35,560 nt of DNA from CAYJLC01 sp044426355 (GCA_044426355.1 JAWXUO010000018.1:1-35560), one strand, 5' to 3'. Counted from the stretch's first letter, positions 15,956 to 23,056 are shown. The notes: generated by a model from the letters alone, not told the origin. Translations and numbers: made by a program.

Positions 15956-16049
15956 ATTTACCACCTGATAACACAGCTAGTCCACTTATAAAAAATAGAC
16001 TAGCCATTGTAGCAAAAGTATAAGACATTACTGTTAATTTGTTATACAT
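15948..16049 (-). CDS. Tiny 33-residue membrane peptide
   Basis: A frame starting MYNKLTVMSYTFATMASLFF and ending SGGKYE, mostly one hydrophobic segment, with AAAGGGTG upstream. It overlaps the stop of 16042-17007 and the start of 15791-15955 by a few bases each, which is typical of coupled phage genes. Its size makes the call uncertain. Confidence 0.45.
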   Translation of the reverse strand: MYNKLTVMSYTFATMASLFFISGLAVLSGGKYE

Positions 16050-17007
16050 ATTTATTCACCCTTTCGTTTACATTTGTCATTGTATCCCAAACATTACCAT
16101 CAACATTAAAATCAAGTAAAATAGTCGGTTCAAAACCCTCAATAAAGTTTCTATTCGTTTCTTTGTGCATATTGAATATGCCAAAATCAATGTAATTATC
16201 AATATTAGTATTATTAGTATCATACGACCAACCAACTATTTGTCCCGCTTTAGTTTTTGGTATACCAATACTATCGTATACATCGTTTAAAAACACTCTA
16301 CCTTCCACCATAAGCTTATCGTTCCAGTAATTTTGTTGACCTCTTAGGAACATAAAATTGTAATCGCCGTCTTTTTCCCAATAAGGATTACCTGCATCAA
16401 AAAAACGAGCATATTCACTACTCTCATTGATAGTTGCAACATTCACGGATTTTTTAACTTTTTTGTCTTTGCCTGTCTCTTCGTCAGTTATAATATCTTC
16501 GATTTTTTGAGCTTTTATATTATATCTAATTTCGTTTTCAACTTCTTGTCCGAATTTTTCAATTACTCTATTACGATATTCTTTAAAACCTTTATCTACT
16601 GTCGTATAAGCCGCTGCCAATGCTATATTGCGTTCTCTTAAAATATTATTTGAAGCAACCATACTTCCGATTGATAACGAACCTAATATGATAGACGGTA
16701 CATATAATTTAGTTATTTTCAATCCAGTTTGGAAATAAATAATAGCTAAGTCTTTTTTCGCATCTTGCGAAGTATATTCTTCTTTAAATTCATCACGATT
16801 TGTACAATCATGTACTTTATCAATTTCTTCTTTAGAATATTCTAAAATATCATTGATTTTAGTAGTTGCTTTACAAGCCATAACCGTGCTTGCTACCACA
16901 CCTAACACCCCAACCGTCACTAGTATTTCTGGGCTACGTTTAATTATTTCAAATTTCGCTTTATGAAATGATTTTTTCACATTATCAATCATTGTTTTGT
17001 TTTTCAT
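16042..17007 (-). CDS. DUF6353-like membrane protein, paralogue A
   Basis: 321 residues, the longest of three related proteins here. It shares with them an N-terminal RSPEILVTVGVLGVVAST hydrophobic segment (about 24-45), a CKATTKI stretch, a second hydrophobic segment (about 100-120, VPSIILGSLSIGSMVASN), the RNIALAAAYTTVD helix, and a C-terminal domain with VGWSYD and FEPTILLDF near the end. The family is common in gut siphophage genomes and its role is unknown. Two membrane spans with a large C-terminal domain are predicted. AAAGGAG precedes the ATG. Confidence 0.7.
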   Translation of the reverse strand: MKNKTMIDNVKKSFHKAKFEIIKRSPEILVTVGVLGVVASTVMACKATTKINDILEYSKEEIDKVHDCTNRDEFKEEYTSQDAKKDLAIIYFQTGLKITKLYVPSIILGSLSIGSMVASNNILRERNIALAAAYTTVDKGFKEYRNRVIEKFGQEVENEIRYNIKAQKIEDIITDEETGKDKKVKKSVNVATINESSEYARFFDAGNPYWEKDGDYNFMFLRGQQNYWNDKLMVEGRVFLNDVYDSIGIPKTKAGQIVGWSYDTNNTNIDNYIDFGIFNMHKETNRNFIEGFEPTILLDFNVDGNVWDTMTNVNERVNKYV

Positions 17008-17026
17008 ATATTTTCTCCTTTAAAAT

Positions 17027-17611
17027 TTAATTTAATGCTACAGCTTTTGGTAATTTAAGAGCATAACCATCTCTTATTCTTACTACAGAAGCATTTCTTA
17101 TGTCTGTCCAACCATATTTATTATCCGTATAGTTACCCGTAATTCCGACCAAATCGTATAAATCAGCTACACTAACCATTCCATATTTCGATATTAAATC
17201 GTCCATATTACATAACACTTCCTCTGCTTCTCCACGATTATCTAATATAACATCGTCAAAATCGTAGTTACTTCTTGTACGAGTTCTGTTATAATCTCGT
17301 CTACCCTCATCTTTATCATAATAATTTCTATAAGATACTTTTGAAGCATTGTTTTTTTTATTTGTTTTAGATGTTTCGCCATAAAGCAACATATCGATAC
17401 CGTTAGTCACAATATCTGAAACGGCTTTTTTAACAGCTGGAACTAAAACGTCCATTATGATATACGATTTAACACTATCTATATCTTCAGTTACAAATAT
17501 ATCGGTAATTTTTTGTATATCGCTTTTCTTCTTCGTTCGCACATTACCATTAACTATTTGTTCTACTTTTTTATCTTTTTGTTTATTAGAATTAGATTTA
17601 TATTCTTCCAT
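17027..17611 (-). CDS. Conserved gut-phage protein, unknown
   Basis: 194 residues; ATG 17611 follows AAAGGTGG, while an in-frame GTG three codons upstream lies inside the ribosome site. The order is: a lysine-rich N-terminus, a conserved helix DSVKSYIIMDVLVPAVKKAV with SDIVTNGIDMLLYG (about 48-80), an Arg/Tyr/Asp-rich linker (about 100-120), and a C-terminal domain with GEAEEVLCNMDDLI, VSVADLYDL and KYGWTDIRNA. From memory it recurs beside DUF6353 genes in Firmicutes phages. Association with DNA or the virion is possible but unproven. Confidence 0.6.
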   Translation of the reverse strand: MEEYKSNSNKQKDKKVEQIVNGNVRTKKKSDIQKITDIFVTEDIDSVKSYIIMDVLVPAVKKAVSDIVTNGIDMLLYGETSKTNKKNNASKVSYRNYYDKDEGRRDYNRTRTRSNYDFDDVILDNRGEAEEVLCNMDDLISKYGMVSVADLYDLVGITGNYTDNKYGWTDIRNASVVRIRDGYALKLPKAVALN

Positions 17612-17625
17612 AACAACCACCTTTC

Positions 17626-17817
17626 TTACGACACGTTGATAATCTTACCGGGTAATGATATTTTAGTATTATTTGCTCTCCCAGTTATTTTTTTAAATTG
17701 ATAAGCTAAGTTATTTTTCGCTTTAGCTTCAGAGAGTGCGAATGTTTCACTTTCCCATATATGTGTTATGCATTTATCAAATTCCATAACTGGTCCTTTA
17801 TACGTATATTTATTCAT
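17626..17817 (-). CDS. Small conserved phage protein, unknown
   Basis: 63 residues: MNKYTYKGPVMEFDKCITHI, then ESETFALSEAKAKNNLAYQF with K and a basic C-terminus. The ETFALSEAKAKNNLAYQFK element looks like a conserved helix. The ATG follows GAGGTG and overlaps the end of the dCMP deaminase gene by eight bases, so the two are translated together. Confidence 0.6.
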   Translation of the reverse strand: MNKYTYKGPVMEFDKCITHIWESETFALSEAKAKNNLAYQFKKITGRANNTKISLPGKIINVS

Positions 17818-18223
17818 TTTTCACCTCACAGGTTATCACTTCTTTTATTCCAGCATTAGCTATCATTCTTTCGCATATTAAACAAGGTTTCCCTACAATT
17901 AATTCATCATTTTCCAAACCTACTAAATATAAAGTAGCTCCTAGCATTTCTCGCCTTGAGGCACTAATAATAGCATTTTGTTCTGCGTGAACGGCTACAC
18001 ATTTTTCGTATTCTTTGCCGTGTGGAATATTCATATATTCACGATAACAATATTTCTTATCACAACAATTTTCTTCTCCTCGAGAAGCTCCGTTATAACC
18101 TGTTGCTATTATTTCGTCATTTTTTACAATCACGCACCCATATTTACGTCTAATACAAGTTGAACGACTTGCAACTTCTTCGGCTATTTTTAAGTAATAT
18201 TCTCGTTTACTACGTCTTCCCAT
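17810..18223 (-). CDS. dCMP deaminase (cytidine/deoxycytidylate deaminase family)
   Basis: 137 residues, typical for phage enzymes. The zinc site is HAE (79-81, catalytic Glu81) with PCLIC (113-117); further cysteines and histidines around residues 53-68 (ENCCDKKYCYREY; IPHG) match the second, regulatory zinc region of dCMP deaminases. It deaminates dCMP to dUMP, feeding the ThyX-like step. The ATG follows AAGGAG. Upstream is the terminator of gene 18295-18558 with no obvious promoter between, so expression needs read-through. Confidence 0.85.
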   Translation of the reverse strand: MGRRSKREYYLKIAEEVASRSTCIRRKYGCVIVKNDEIIATGYNGASRGEENCCDKKYCYREYMNIPHGKEYEKCVAVHAEQNAIISASRREMLGATLYLVGLENDELIVGKPCLICERMIANAGIKEVITCEVKNE

Positions 18224-18237
18224 TAAATCACTCCTTA

Positions 18238-18280
18238 AAAAACAAAAGAGAAAACGCCTTGATAGACATCTCCTCTTTTA
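18238..18280 (-). terminator. Terminator after gene 18295-18558
   Basis: A stem AAAAGAG/CTCTTTT (18244-18250 with 18273-18279) followed by GTTTTTT on the minus strand. Confidence 0.75.
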
Positions 18281-18294
18281 ATTTTTTTAAATTC

Positions 18295-18558
18295 CTAAGT
18301 TAAAGTTTCCTCTTCAACTTCTTCTACTCCACAATCAATATCGACTTCTTCTTCAGCTAAATCTTCACATACATCTTCTGTTTTACTTTTAAATCTTGCA
18401 ATTAATGGTTTAACGCCATATTTATAAGCTATTACGCCTACGCCTATGACTAAACCAATACCTGCAATAGTTTCTAGTTTGTTTCCAGAATTTGTAGTTT
18501 CAATTTCCTCTGTAAAATCTACGATTTCCTCAGTTGTGATAATTTCATTAGTGTTCAT
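18295..18558 (-). CDS. Small acidic single-span membrane protein in a cassette
   Basis: 87 residues. An acidic N-terminus (TTEEIVDFTEEIE) is followed by one glycine-rich membrane segment (about 30-46, IAGIGLVIGVGVIAYKYG), a basic patch and a very acidic C-terminal tail with two cysteines. Function unknown. AAGGAAGG precedes the ATG. A copy of the 26-bp motif lies 39 bases upstream and a terminator follows the stop, so it is a single-gene unit. Confidence 0.6.
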   Translation of the reverse strand: MNTNEIITTEEIVDFTEEIETTNSGNKLETIAGIGLVIGVGVIAYKYGVKPLIARFKSKTEDVCEDLAEEEVDIDCGVEEVEEETLT

Positions 18559-18596
18559 AATTTTAATCCTTCCTTTTTAGAAATTTTATTTTCTTT

Positions 18597-18622
18597 CATA
18601 ATAGTCGTTGTAATAATTGCGT
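18597..18622 (-). promoter_or_regulatory. 26-bp phage motif, copy 3
   Basis: ACGCAA...ACA...CTATTATG on the minus strand, three bases after the stop of the DUF6353 paralogue B gene and upstream of 18295-18558. Confidence 0.7.
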
Positions 18623-18625
18623 GTT

Positions 18626-19390
18626 TTAGTAATTAGTAGAAAAATCATATTTCGGCGATACGATATAACCTAAAACTATACAAGGTTCTCCGTTTTCTGT
18701 GAGCTGTGTGCTAAACTCTGGTTCTATTAAACCGTTTGAAATATTCCACCCAAGTTCATCGCCTAACGAAATGTTAGGTAGTCCAATTTCATAATAGAAT
18801 TCATTCAATGATATATACATTTCGTCAAGCATATTCTTATTTAGAATATTAATAGTTTGTTTAATAGAGTCTATATTAGATTTAAAATATCTTCCCGATA
18901 ACACATCAAAACACATCGTATCCCCTGAATATGTCACTATAACTTCTTTGCTATTTACAGGCGTGTTTTGTATTTTTTCTCTTTGAATATCTTCTCTGAT
19001 AACACGCTCTTTTTCGTCACCTATAGTTTCAATGACTTTTTCTTGATATTCTTTTAAAATAGTTTCTGATAAAGAATATGCCGTTGCTATTACAGTGTGT
19101 CTTTTTGCATTTACAGAGTTCCCACTTATTAAACAGCCTATCGAACCCACGCCTACGATAACCGACGGAATATAACAGCGACCTGTTAATTTAATAATAT
19201 CTCGTTTAGATATGTCTTCTACACCATCGTCTAATTTCTTTTCTTCTATTAACATCAAAGCTTTTGGTGTCGCTTTTACTGCCATTATAGTAGTAGATAC
19301 CATCCCAGCTATTCCTATACCCGTTAATATTTCAGGGCTATATTTTTCTAGTTGGAAACGTATTTTTTTAATATTTTTTGTTATGTTCAT
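18626..19390 (-). CDS. DUF6353-like membrane protein, paralogue B
   Basis: 254 residues. Two hydrophobic segments (about 18-37, YSPEILTGIGIAGMVSTTIM, and about 77-97, IPSVIVGVGSIGCLISG) bracket a KATPKAL stretch. The RHTVIATAYSLSETILKEYQ helix and the C-terminal LGWNISNG and CIVLGYIV elements align with the other two copies. The region between about 150 and 200 is shorter than in paralogue A. AAAGGAATTAAT precedes the ATG. The stop touches motif copy 3. Role unknown. Confidence 0.7.
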   Translation of the reverse strand: MNITKNIKKIRFQLEKYSPEILTGIGIAGMVSTTIMAVKATPKALMLIEEKKLDDGVEDISKRDIIKLTGRCYIPSVIVGVGSIGCLISGNSVNAKRHTVIATAYSLSETILKEYQEKVIETIGDEKERVIREDIQREKIQNTPVNSKEVIVTYSGDTMCFDVLSGRYFKSNIDSIKQTINILNKNMLDEMYISLNEFYYEIGLPNISLGDELGWNISNGLIEPEFSTQLTENGEPCIVLGYIVSPKYDFSTNY

Positions 19391-19421
19391 ATTAATTCCT
19401 TTTCTTACATTTAATAAATTG

Positions 19422-19736
19422 TTATAAAAACAATAATATCACGGTTTCTCCTATATTTTTAGCTATATCAAACTGCAAATTAACTTCTTCTTTTTCGCTT
19501 AAAGTCGAGTAATAATCCATCGTATCTATAAATTCATCTATTAAATCTATCGGAGTTCTATATACTTTCCCTGTTATATGAGGAGGAATAAAATATTCTT
19601 GTATAAACAACTCCATTAATTCATTTAACGCCCAATTTTCATAGCTACGTTTTTTTAGTTCTAATATATTGTCTTCCGTTTCATTACTTTTTTTATTGAT
19701 GAAATCATTTAGTACAGAAATATAAACTTCGTTCAT
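19422..19736 (-). CDS. Small helical phage protein
   Basis: 104 residues, largely helical and acidic with a PPHITGKVYRTPIDLIDEFI middle section. No membrane segment apart from a short hydrophobic C-terminus (ETVILLFL). AAGGAGG precedes the ATG by four bases. It lies between the DUF6353 paralogue B gene and a terminated cassette gene, with no promoter visible. Family not recognised. Confidence 0.55.
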   Translation of the reverse strand: MNEVYISVLNDFINKKSNETEDNILELKKRSYENWALNELMELFIQEYFIPPHITGKVYRTPIDLIDEFIDTMDYYSTLSEKEEVNLQFDIAKNIGETVILLFL

Positions 19737-19747
19737 TATCCCTCCTT

Positions 19748-19783
19748 AAAATAAAAAAGAGAGCCTTTGTTAAAGCTCATCTT
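19748..19783 (-). terminator. Terminator overlapping the end of gene 19770-19937
   Basis: A stem GAGC/GCTC extended by AAGA/TCTT with a single bulge (19757-19764 with 19775-19783), then a T-run on the minus strand. The stop codon is in the loop side. Confidence 0.7.
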
Positions 19784-19937
19784 CTATTTGTTCTTCTCTT
19801 TTAGCAAGTGCCTCATTTACTTTTTCTTCTATTTTTTCTTCCATTTTCTTATCTTCCACCCAACCAGATATAAGAGTTGCTCCTATTCCTAATATCGTAG
19901 ATGAAATTCCAACGAATTTAATTAAGTTTTTGTTCAT
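19770..19937 (-). CDS. Tiny membrane protein with charged coiled tail, in a cassette
   Basis: 55 residues starting MNKNLIKFVGISSTILG. One membrane segment (about 5-25) precedes a charged heptad-like tail (DKKMEEKIEEKVNEALAKRE). An in-frame ATG at 19958 is the ATG of the 26-bp motif itself; the start at 19937 is preferred because AAAGGTGGTG sits ahead of it. From memory similar proteins occur in many gut phages. It is framed by motif copy 4 and a terminator. Confidence 0.6.
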   Translation of the reverse strand: MNKNLIKFVGISSTILGIGATLISGWVEDKKMEEKIEEKVNEALAKREEQIEDEL

Positions 19938-19955
19938 AAATATATCACCACCTTT

Positions 19956-19981
19956 CATAATAGCAAGTGTTATTATTGCGT
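19956..19981 (-). promoter_or_regulatory. 26-bp phage motif, copy 4
   Basis: ACGCAA...ACA...CTATTATG on the minus strand, beginning one base after the stop of paralogue C. The ribosome site AAAGGTGG starts directly after the motif's last base, leaving no room for a normal sigma-A start point. Confidence 0.7.
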
Positions 19982-19982
19982 A

Positions 19983-20780
19983 TTAATAATCATATTCTTC
20001 CAATAATATAGGTTCAAAAGCTGTACATATTCTACAACATTCCATACCATCTTCTAACTCTATATACTCATTATCGAAGTCTAACCACATATAGCCTCCG
20101 TCCATTATATCTTCCATACACCAGCCTATATCGTCGCCTGAGTCAATTTGTTCAATTCCTAAAAACGTATAAAACTCATTTGCTGTAACTACTCCTCGTA
20201 AAGTTAGATTTCTATTAAAATGATACTCGGCATTTAAAACTGAAGCCATTGTTGATGTAAAATATCTCATCGAATGGTCATCATAAAATAATACCTCATC
20301 GCCATAATCTAACTGTGATAATCGAGTGTTTCCCCAACCATTTGAAATGTAGACATCTTTCGCCATTTCAACTTTTATTTTCTTCTCAGCATCTTCTCCA
20401 AATACGTTTTTAGACGCATCTCTATATTTTTTATACGATTGTTCTAATAATGCGTATGCACTGATGATAGAAGCTTGATTTCGTTTACTTAAAGCGTTCG
20501 CTCCAAATATACAAAATAACGTTGCTCCACCAACTATAACTACTGGTACATAACATCTCCAAGTAGTTTTTATGATGTCATACGAGCCATATACATTTTC
20601 GTCGCTATCGCATTTTTTTGTACTATCTTGGTTAAGTAATTCAACAGCTTTAATGGTTGCTTTAGCCGTTAAGACTGACGTTATAACCACTCCAGCACCC
20701 CCTACACACGTTAATATCGTAGGCGTACTTTTAATCAATCCTCGTTTGCATTTTTGTAAATGTTTTTGAATTTTACTCAT
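19983..20780 (-). CDS. DUF6353-like membrane protein, paralogue C
   Basis: 265 residues. The N-terminal hydrophobic segment STPTILTCVGGAGVVITSVL (about 18-37) is followed by KATIKAV, then a second segment VPVVIVGGATLFCIFGANAL (about 78-97) and the RNQASIISAYALLEQSYKKY helix. The C-terminal domain contains IGWCMED and FEPILLEE, the counterparts of paralogue A's VGWSYD and FEPTILLDF. GGGGAG precedes the ATG. It lies just downstream of the non-coding cassette at 20824-21000. Confidence 0.7.
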   Translation of the reverse strand: MSKIQKHLQKCKRGLIKSTPTILTCVGGAGVVITSVLTAKATIKAVELLNQDSTKKCDSDENVYGSYDIIKTTWRCYVPVVIVGGATLFCIFGANALSKRNQASIISAYALLEQSYKKYRDASKNVFGEDAEKKIKVEMAKDVYISNGWGNTRLSQLDYGDEVLFYDDHSMRYFTSTMASVLNAEYHFNRNLTLRGVVTANEFYTFLGIEQIDSGDDIGWCMEDIMDGGYMWLDFDNEYIELEDGMECCRICTAFEPILLEEYDY

Positions 20781-20823
20781 TTCAATCTCCCCTTTTCTAC
20801 TAATTGTTAAATATCTTTTTTAT

Positions 20824-21000
20824 TGAAAAAAAGAAAAGAAATAGTATAAGGTTTGTACCCTTATTACCCACGGACTTTTAGTCGGTCGCATACCATTTTA
20901 TGTACCTATTTCTTCATATCAGAAACGATATAATCATCGAAAATTATACTCCCTCGATTAAGTTGTTAATCGTGCTTTTCCCTTAAGCTAAACGTTTCTT
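20824..21000 (-). ncRNA. Candidate structured RNA: two tandem cloverleaf-like folds
   Basis: A stretch without an ORF between motif copy 5 and the gene 19983-20780. First unit (20921-20999): a 7-bp closing stem AGAAACG/CGTTTCT, inner arms GCTT/AAGC, CGATTAA/TTAATCG and TATAAT/ATTATA, with a GGG-containing first loop and TTTCGATG in the last loop. Second unit (20836-20914): a 9-bp closing stem AAGAAATAG/CTATTTCTT, inner GACT/AGTC and ATAAGG/CCTTAT, then a T-rich tract. Arms and length (79 nt each) recall tRNA, but spacing and loops do not fit a canonical tRNA and there is no CCA. Folding was done by eye. Confidence 0.5.
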
Positions 21001-21026
21001 CATAATAGCAGATGTAATTTTTGCGT
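21001..21026 (-). promoter_or_regulatory. 26-bp phage motif, copy 5
   Basis: ACGCAA...ACA...CTATTATG on the minus strand, one base after the stop of 21028-21387. The first cloverleaf-like stem begins within two bases of the motif's final G. Confidence 0.7.
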
Positions 21027-21027
21027 A

Positions 21028-21387
21028 TCAAATATCTTTTTTATCAAAAACCGTTTCCCATCGTTCACGTTTCAAGGGTTTCATTTTTAACGCCCACATT
21101 AATTGTCTCACCGTTATAGTAGGATATAGTCTGTCTTTTGATATATCTGCCCTCTCATCAAAAAATGATTTAAAATTCTTATTTAAGTATATTTCGTCTG
21201 TTAACCACATATCTATTTCACTCCACCACGTGCTTTTTAAACAATTATCAAATCTCTGTTGTATCACAGCTAAACCTTTATCGTTTATTTTATATAATGT
21301 ACAACTGTTATAAACTGGGTGGTCACAAATATATAATTCCCCGTATAGACTTAGATGTATGTTTGGTTTTTGATGGTGATAACGCAT
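21028..21387 (-). CDS. Conserved gut-phage protein, unknown
   Basis: 119 residues with conserved-looking blocks LSLYGELYICDHPVYNSCTL, KGLAVIQQRF, STWWSEIDMWLTDEIYL and MKPLKRERWETVFDKKDI. The tryptophan-rich middle and basic end suggest a small globular protein with no membrane segment. From memory it belongs to a recurring gut-phage family without a known role. ATG 21387 follows AAGGAG. It lies between a terminated cassette (21450-21956) and motif copy 5. Confidence 0.6.
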   Translation of the reverse strand: MRYHHQKPNIHLSLYGELYICDHPVYNSCTLYKINDKGLAVIQQRFDNCLKSTWWSEIDMWLTDEIYLNKNFKSFFDERADISKDRLYPTITVRQLMWALKMKPLKRERWETVFDKKDI

Positions 21388-21397
21388 TTATATACTC

Positions 21398-21436
21398 CTT
21401 AAAAAATGAAAAGAAAGCGTAAATATAGCTCTCTTC
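21398..21436 (-). terminator. Terminator after gene 21450-21956
   Basis: An 8-bp stem with one wobble (21401-21408 region with 21429-21436), followed by TTTTCATTTTTT on the minus strand. Confidence 0.55.
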
Positions 21437-21449
21437 TCATTATAAACTT

Positions 21450-21956
21450 TTATTTCGTTGGTTTAAAACGATTAAACAAACCTTTGAATGTTGTTGACGT
21501 AAACGTCCCCGTTTCTTCAAATCTAAAACCTTTTTTCATCCAAGACGCATAGAACATCATCGGTACTACCACACCTGCTATTTCTATTAAATGTTTGAAA
21601 TATCGCTCGTTAAAGTCCTCAGTGAATTGTAAGTTTTTAAACATTTCGTCGTTTTCTCTTGTTGTTCGCACTTCTTCAAAGTTTGCTTTTTTGATTAAAA
21701 TGTCCTCTTTTTTGATATCAAGGTCTATTTTTTTCATTTCAAGTTCACTAATATTTTTAGCTTCATCAAGTTTTCTACGTTCTGCTTTTTCTTCAAATTC
21801 TAGCTGAAGTTTATCATCGGCGTTTTTCAAATTATATAACTTTACCAAGTCGTTAATTTCCGTTGACATTTCTGCACTTCCTGTTGTTAAATGTTGTAAA
21901 TTTTGAATTTTAGCTTCAATCTCAGCCTCCAACAATTCTTTAATTACATTATTCAT
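21450..21956 (-). CDS. Coiled-coil protein with C-terminal membrane segment, in a cassette
   Basis: 168 residues. Residues about 1-115 are charged heptads (EFEEKAERRKLDEAKNISEL; KKIDLDIKKEDILIKKANF), so a long coiled coil. A hydrophobic stretch near 126-142 (AGVVVPMMFYASWMKKG) could anchor it, and the tail is basic. From memory such proteins occur beside DUF6353 genes in gut phages. GGAAGGAG precedes the ATG. It is bounded by motif copy 6 and a terminator. Confidence 0.6.
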   Translation of the reverse strand: MNNVIKELLEAEIEAKIQNLQHLTTGSAEMSTEINDLVKLYNLKNADDKLQLEFEEKAERRKLDEAKNISELEMKKIDLDIKKEDILIKKANFEEVRTTRENDEMFKNLQFTEDFNERYFKHLIEIAGVVVPMMFYASWMKKGFRFEETGTFTSTTFKGLFNRFKPTK

Positions 21957-21984
21957 TTTGTTCTCCTTCCATTTTTTAAGTTTT

Positions 21985-22010
21985 CATAATATAAAGTGTT
22001 TTTTCTGCGT
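21985..22010 (-). promoter_or_regulatory. 26-bp phage motif, copy 6
   Basis: ACGC...ACA...TATTATG on the minus strand, upstream of 21450-21956. Behind it (22011-22068) is a short AT-rich spacer after the preceding terminator. Confidence 0.65.
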
Positions 22011-22068
22011 ATTTTTAATACTACAATATTAACATCTAATCCAAGCATCTCCGTGCTGAATTTTAGAC

Positions 22069-22104
22069 AAAAAAAAAGAAAAGTCGTTTTAAGACTCTTC
22101 TTTT
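22069..22104 (-). terminator. Terminator after gene 22118-22276
   Basis: A 12-bp stem with one G-U (22074-22085 with 22093-22104) and a run of nine T on the minus strand. Confidence 0.85.
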
Positions 22105-22117
22105 ATAATTTCAAATA

Positions 22118-22276
22118 TTAATTTTTGTTTTGTGTTTCTTCGATGTTATCTACTGTCGTATCCATTTTACTCATTTGTTCTATCGCATAATTTTTACCGC
22201 ATTCATACGATATTTTCATTAGTAATATAGTTGAACAACCAGTTAAGTAACCTGTTAAAAATCTACTATCAAACAT
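22118..22276 (-). CDS. Tiny phage protein (52 aa) in a cassette
   Basis: Starts MFDSRFLTGYLTGCSTILLM, with a moderately hydrophobic first half that may associate with the membrane, and ends with an acidic polar tail (TTVDNIEETQNKN). AAAAGGAGG lies seven bases before the ATG. Motif copy 7 ends directly before this ribosome site and a strong terminator follows the stop. Function unknown. Confidence 0.6.
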   Translation of the reverse strand: MFDSRFLTGYLTGCSTILLMKISYECGKNYAIEQMSKMDTTVDNIEETQNKN

Positions 22277-22294
22277 ATTAATCATCCTCCTTTT

Positions 22295-22320
22295 CATAAT
22301 AGCGATTGTTATTATTGCGT
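22295..22320 (-). promoter_or_regulatory. 26-bp phage motif, copy 7
   Basis: ACGCAA...ACA...CTATTATG on the minus strand, one base after the stop of 22322-22729. The ribosome site AAAAGGAGG begins at the next base. Confidence 0.7.
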
Positions 22321-22321
22321 G

Positions 22322-22729
22322 TTATTGACGAACATTATTTAGTAACCAAAAAAATCGCCTGTACATTCTGTAATATACGTCCCTACAACAAGGTATGTTA
22401 TATTGTACTTTAATTACATCATAAGATAATCCCTCAGTAACCCCACGTATAATATATGCACTTAAAGCTGTATCGGTATCAACAGCAGTTTTTTCTATCA
22501 TTAACATTCTATCGTAATACCATTCTCTCGCTTCTACGCACTTCTCAACTGGGTGACCGTCCTTGCTTTTTGTAGGTATTTCAGTCATTAAACGATTAGT
22601 ATATCCATCTAACGATAAATAAGCTTTTTTCCAAATTGGGTACTGTCTACAAAAATGTTTCAGTTCGTAAAATCTATGTTTTTCCACCCAATATATATTC
22701 TTTTCCGATAACTTAGGTTTTGGCGACAT
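22322..22729 (-). CDS. Conserved phage protein, possible HTH regulator
   Basis: 135 residues, basic and helical: IYWVEKHRFYELKHFCRQYP, a middle section with EAREWYYDRMLMIEKTA, then YIIRGVTEGLSYDVIKVQYN and IPCCRDVYYRMYRRFFWLL. The last two blocks have the look of a helix-turn-helix with a recognition helix after the conserved glycine. From memory a similar protein stands early in several gut phages. A transcriptional role is inferred. AAAGGAG precedes the ATG; a possible sigma-A promoter lies at 22797-22825. Confidence 0.55.
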   Translation of the reverse strand: MSPKPKLSEKNIYWVEKHRFYELKHFCRQYPIWKKAYLSLDGYTNRLMTEIPTKSKDGHPVEKCVEAREWYYDRMLMIEKTAVDTDTALSAYIIRGVTEGLSYDVIKVQYNIPCCRDVYYRMYRRFFWLLNNVRQ

Positions 22730-22796
22730 TTATATTTCTCTCCTTTTTAATATATTTCTCTACATTATTTCCTCATTTCCTCCTGATTTCTATTCT

Positions 22797-22825
22797 AGGA
22801 TAAAAATATAGTTTAGTAAAAACAA
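22797..22825 (-). promoter_or_regulatory. Possible sigma-A promoter for 22322-22729
   Basis: TTGTTT (22820-22825), a 17-bp spacer and TATCCT (22797-22802) on the minus strand, directly after the terminator of 22852-23034. Both boxes match four of six positions. Confidence 0.4.
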
Positions 22826-22833
22826 CTTGAGTG

Positions 22834-22863
22834 AAAAAACAAAAGAGCCTGTTAAGACTCTTT
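22834..22863 (-). terminator. Terminator overlapping the end of gene 22852-23034
   Basis: An 8-bp stem (22842-22849 with 22856-22863, one wobble) with the stop codon in the loop, then TTTTGTTTTTT on the minus strand. Confidence 0.75.
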
Positions 22864-23034
22864 CTTTTTAATTTTGACAATTATTTCATTGTTTTCTATA
22901 AATGCTTCTAGTTTAAAATTTTCAGTATTATTAATAACTTCTCCAAGTAACGATGGTTTCTTAACTTTGTTTTCTTGTTTCAAAATTAATTCGCTAACGT
23001 CAATTTTATTAAATAATATATCAATAATATTCAT
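22852..23034 (-). CDS. Small phage protein in a cassette
   Basis: 60 residues starting MNIIDILFNKIDVSELIL, ending in a basic KKKES tail. The second half reads as short strands (FKLEAFIENNEIIVKIKK). No family recognised. AAGGAGG precedes the ATG. It is framed by motif copy 8, which lies inside the end of the previous gene, and by a terminator covering its stop codon. Confidence 0.55.
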   Translation of the reverse strand: MNIIDILFNKIDVSELILKQENKVKKPSLLGEVINNTENFKLEAFIENNEIIVKIKKKES

Positions 23035-23056
23035 AAAACAATATCCTCCTTTTCAT

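Noticed and set aside
19938..19958. Upstream start of gene 19770-19937 at the ATG inside motif copy 4
   Set aside because: That ATG is part of the repeated motif, has no ribosome site, and would include the strong ribosome site as codons.
20836..20999. Calling the two folded units tRNA genes
   Set aside because: Acceptor-like stems fit, but the linker to the first arm, the anticodon-like loop and the T-arm lengths depart from tRNA rules, no convincing anticodon loop is found on either strand and no CCA is encoded.
22011..22068. A hairpin between the terminator and motif copy 6
   Set aside because: A TCTAA/TTAGA pairing with AGCA/TGCT inside can be drawn, but several mismatches separate the stems and the DNA is AT-rich.
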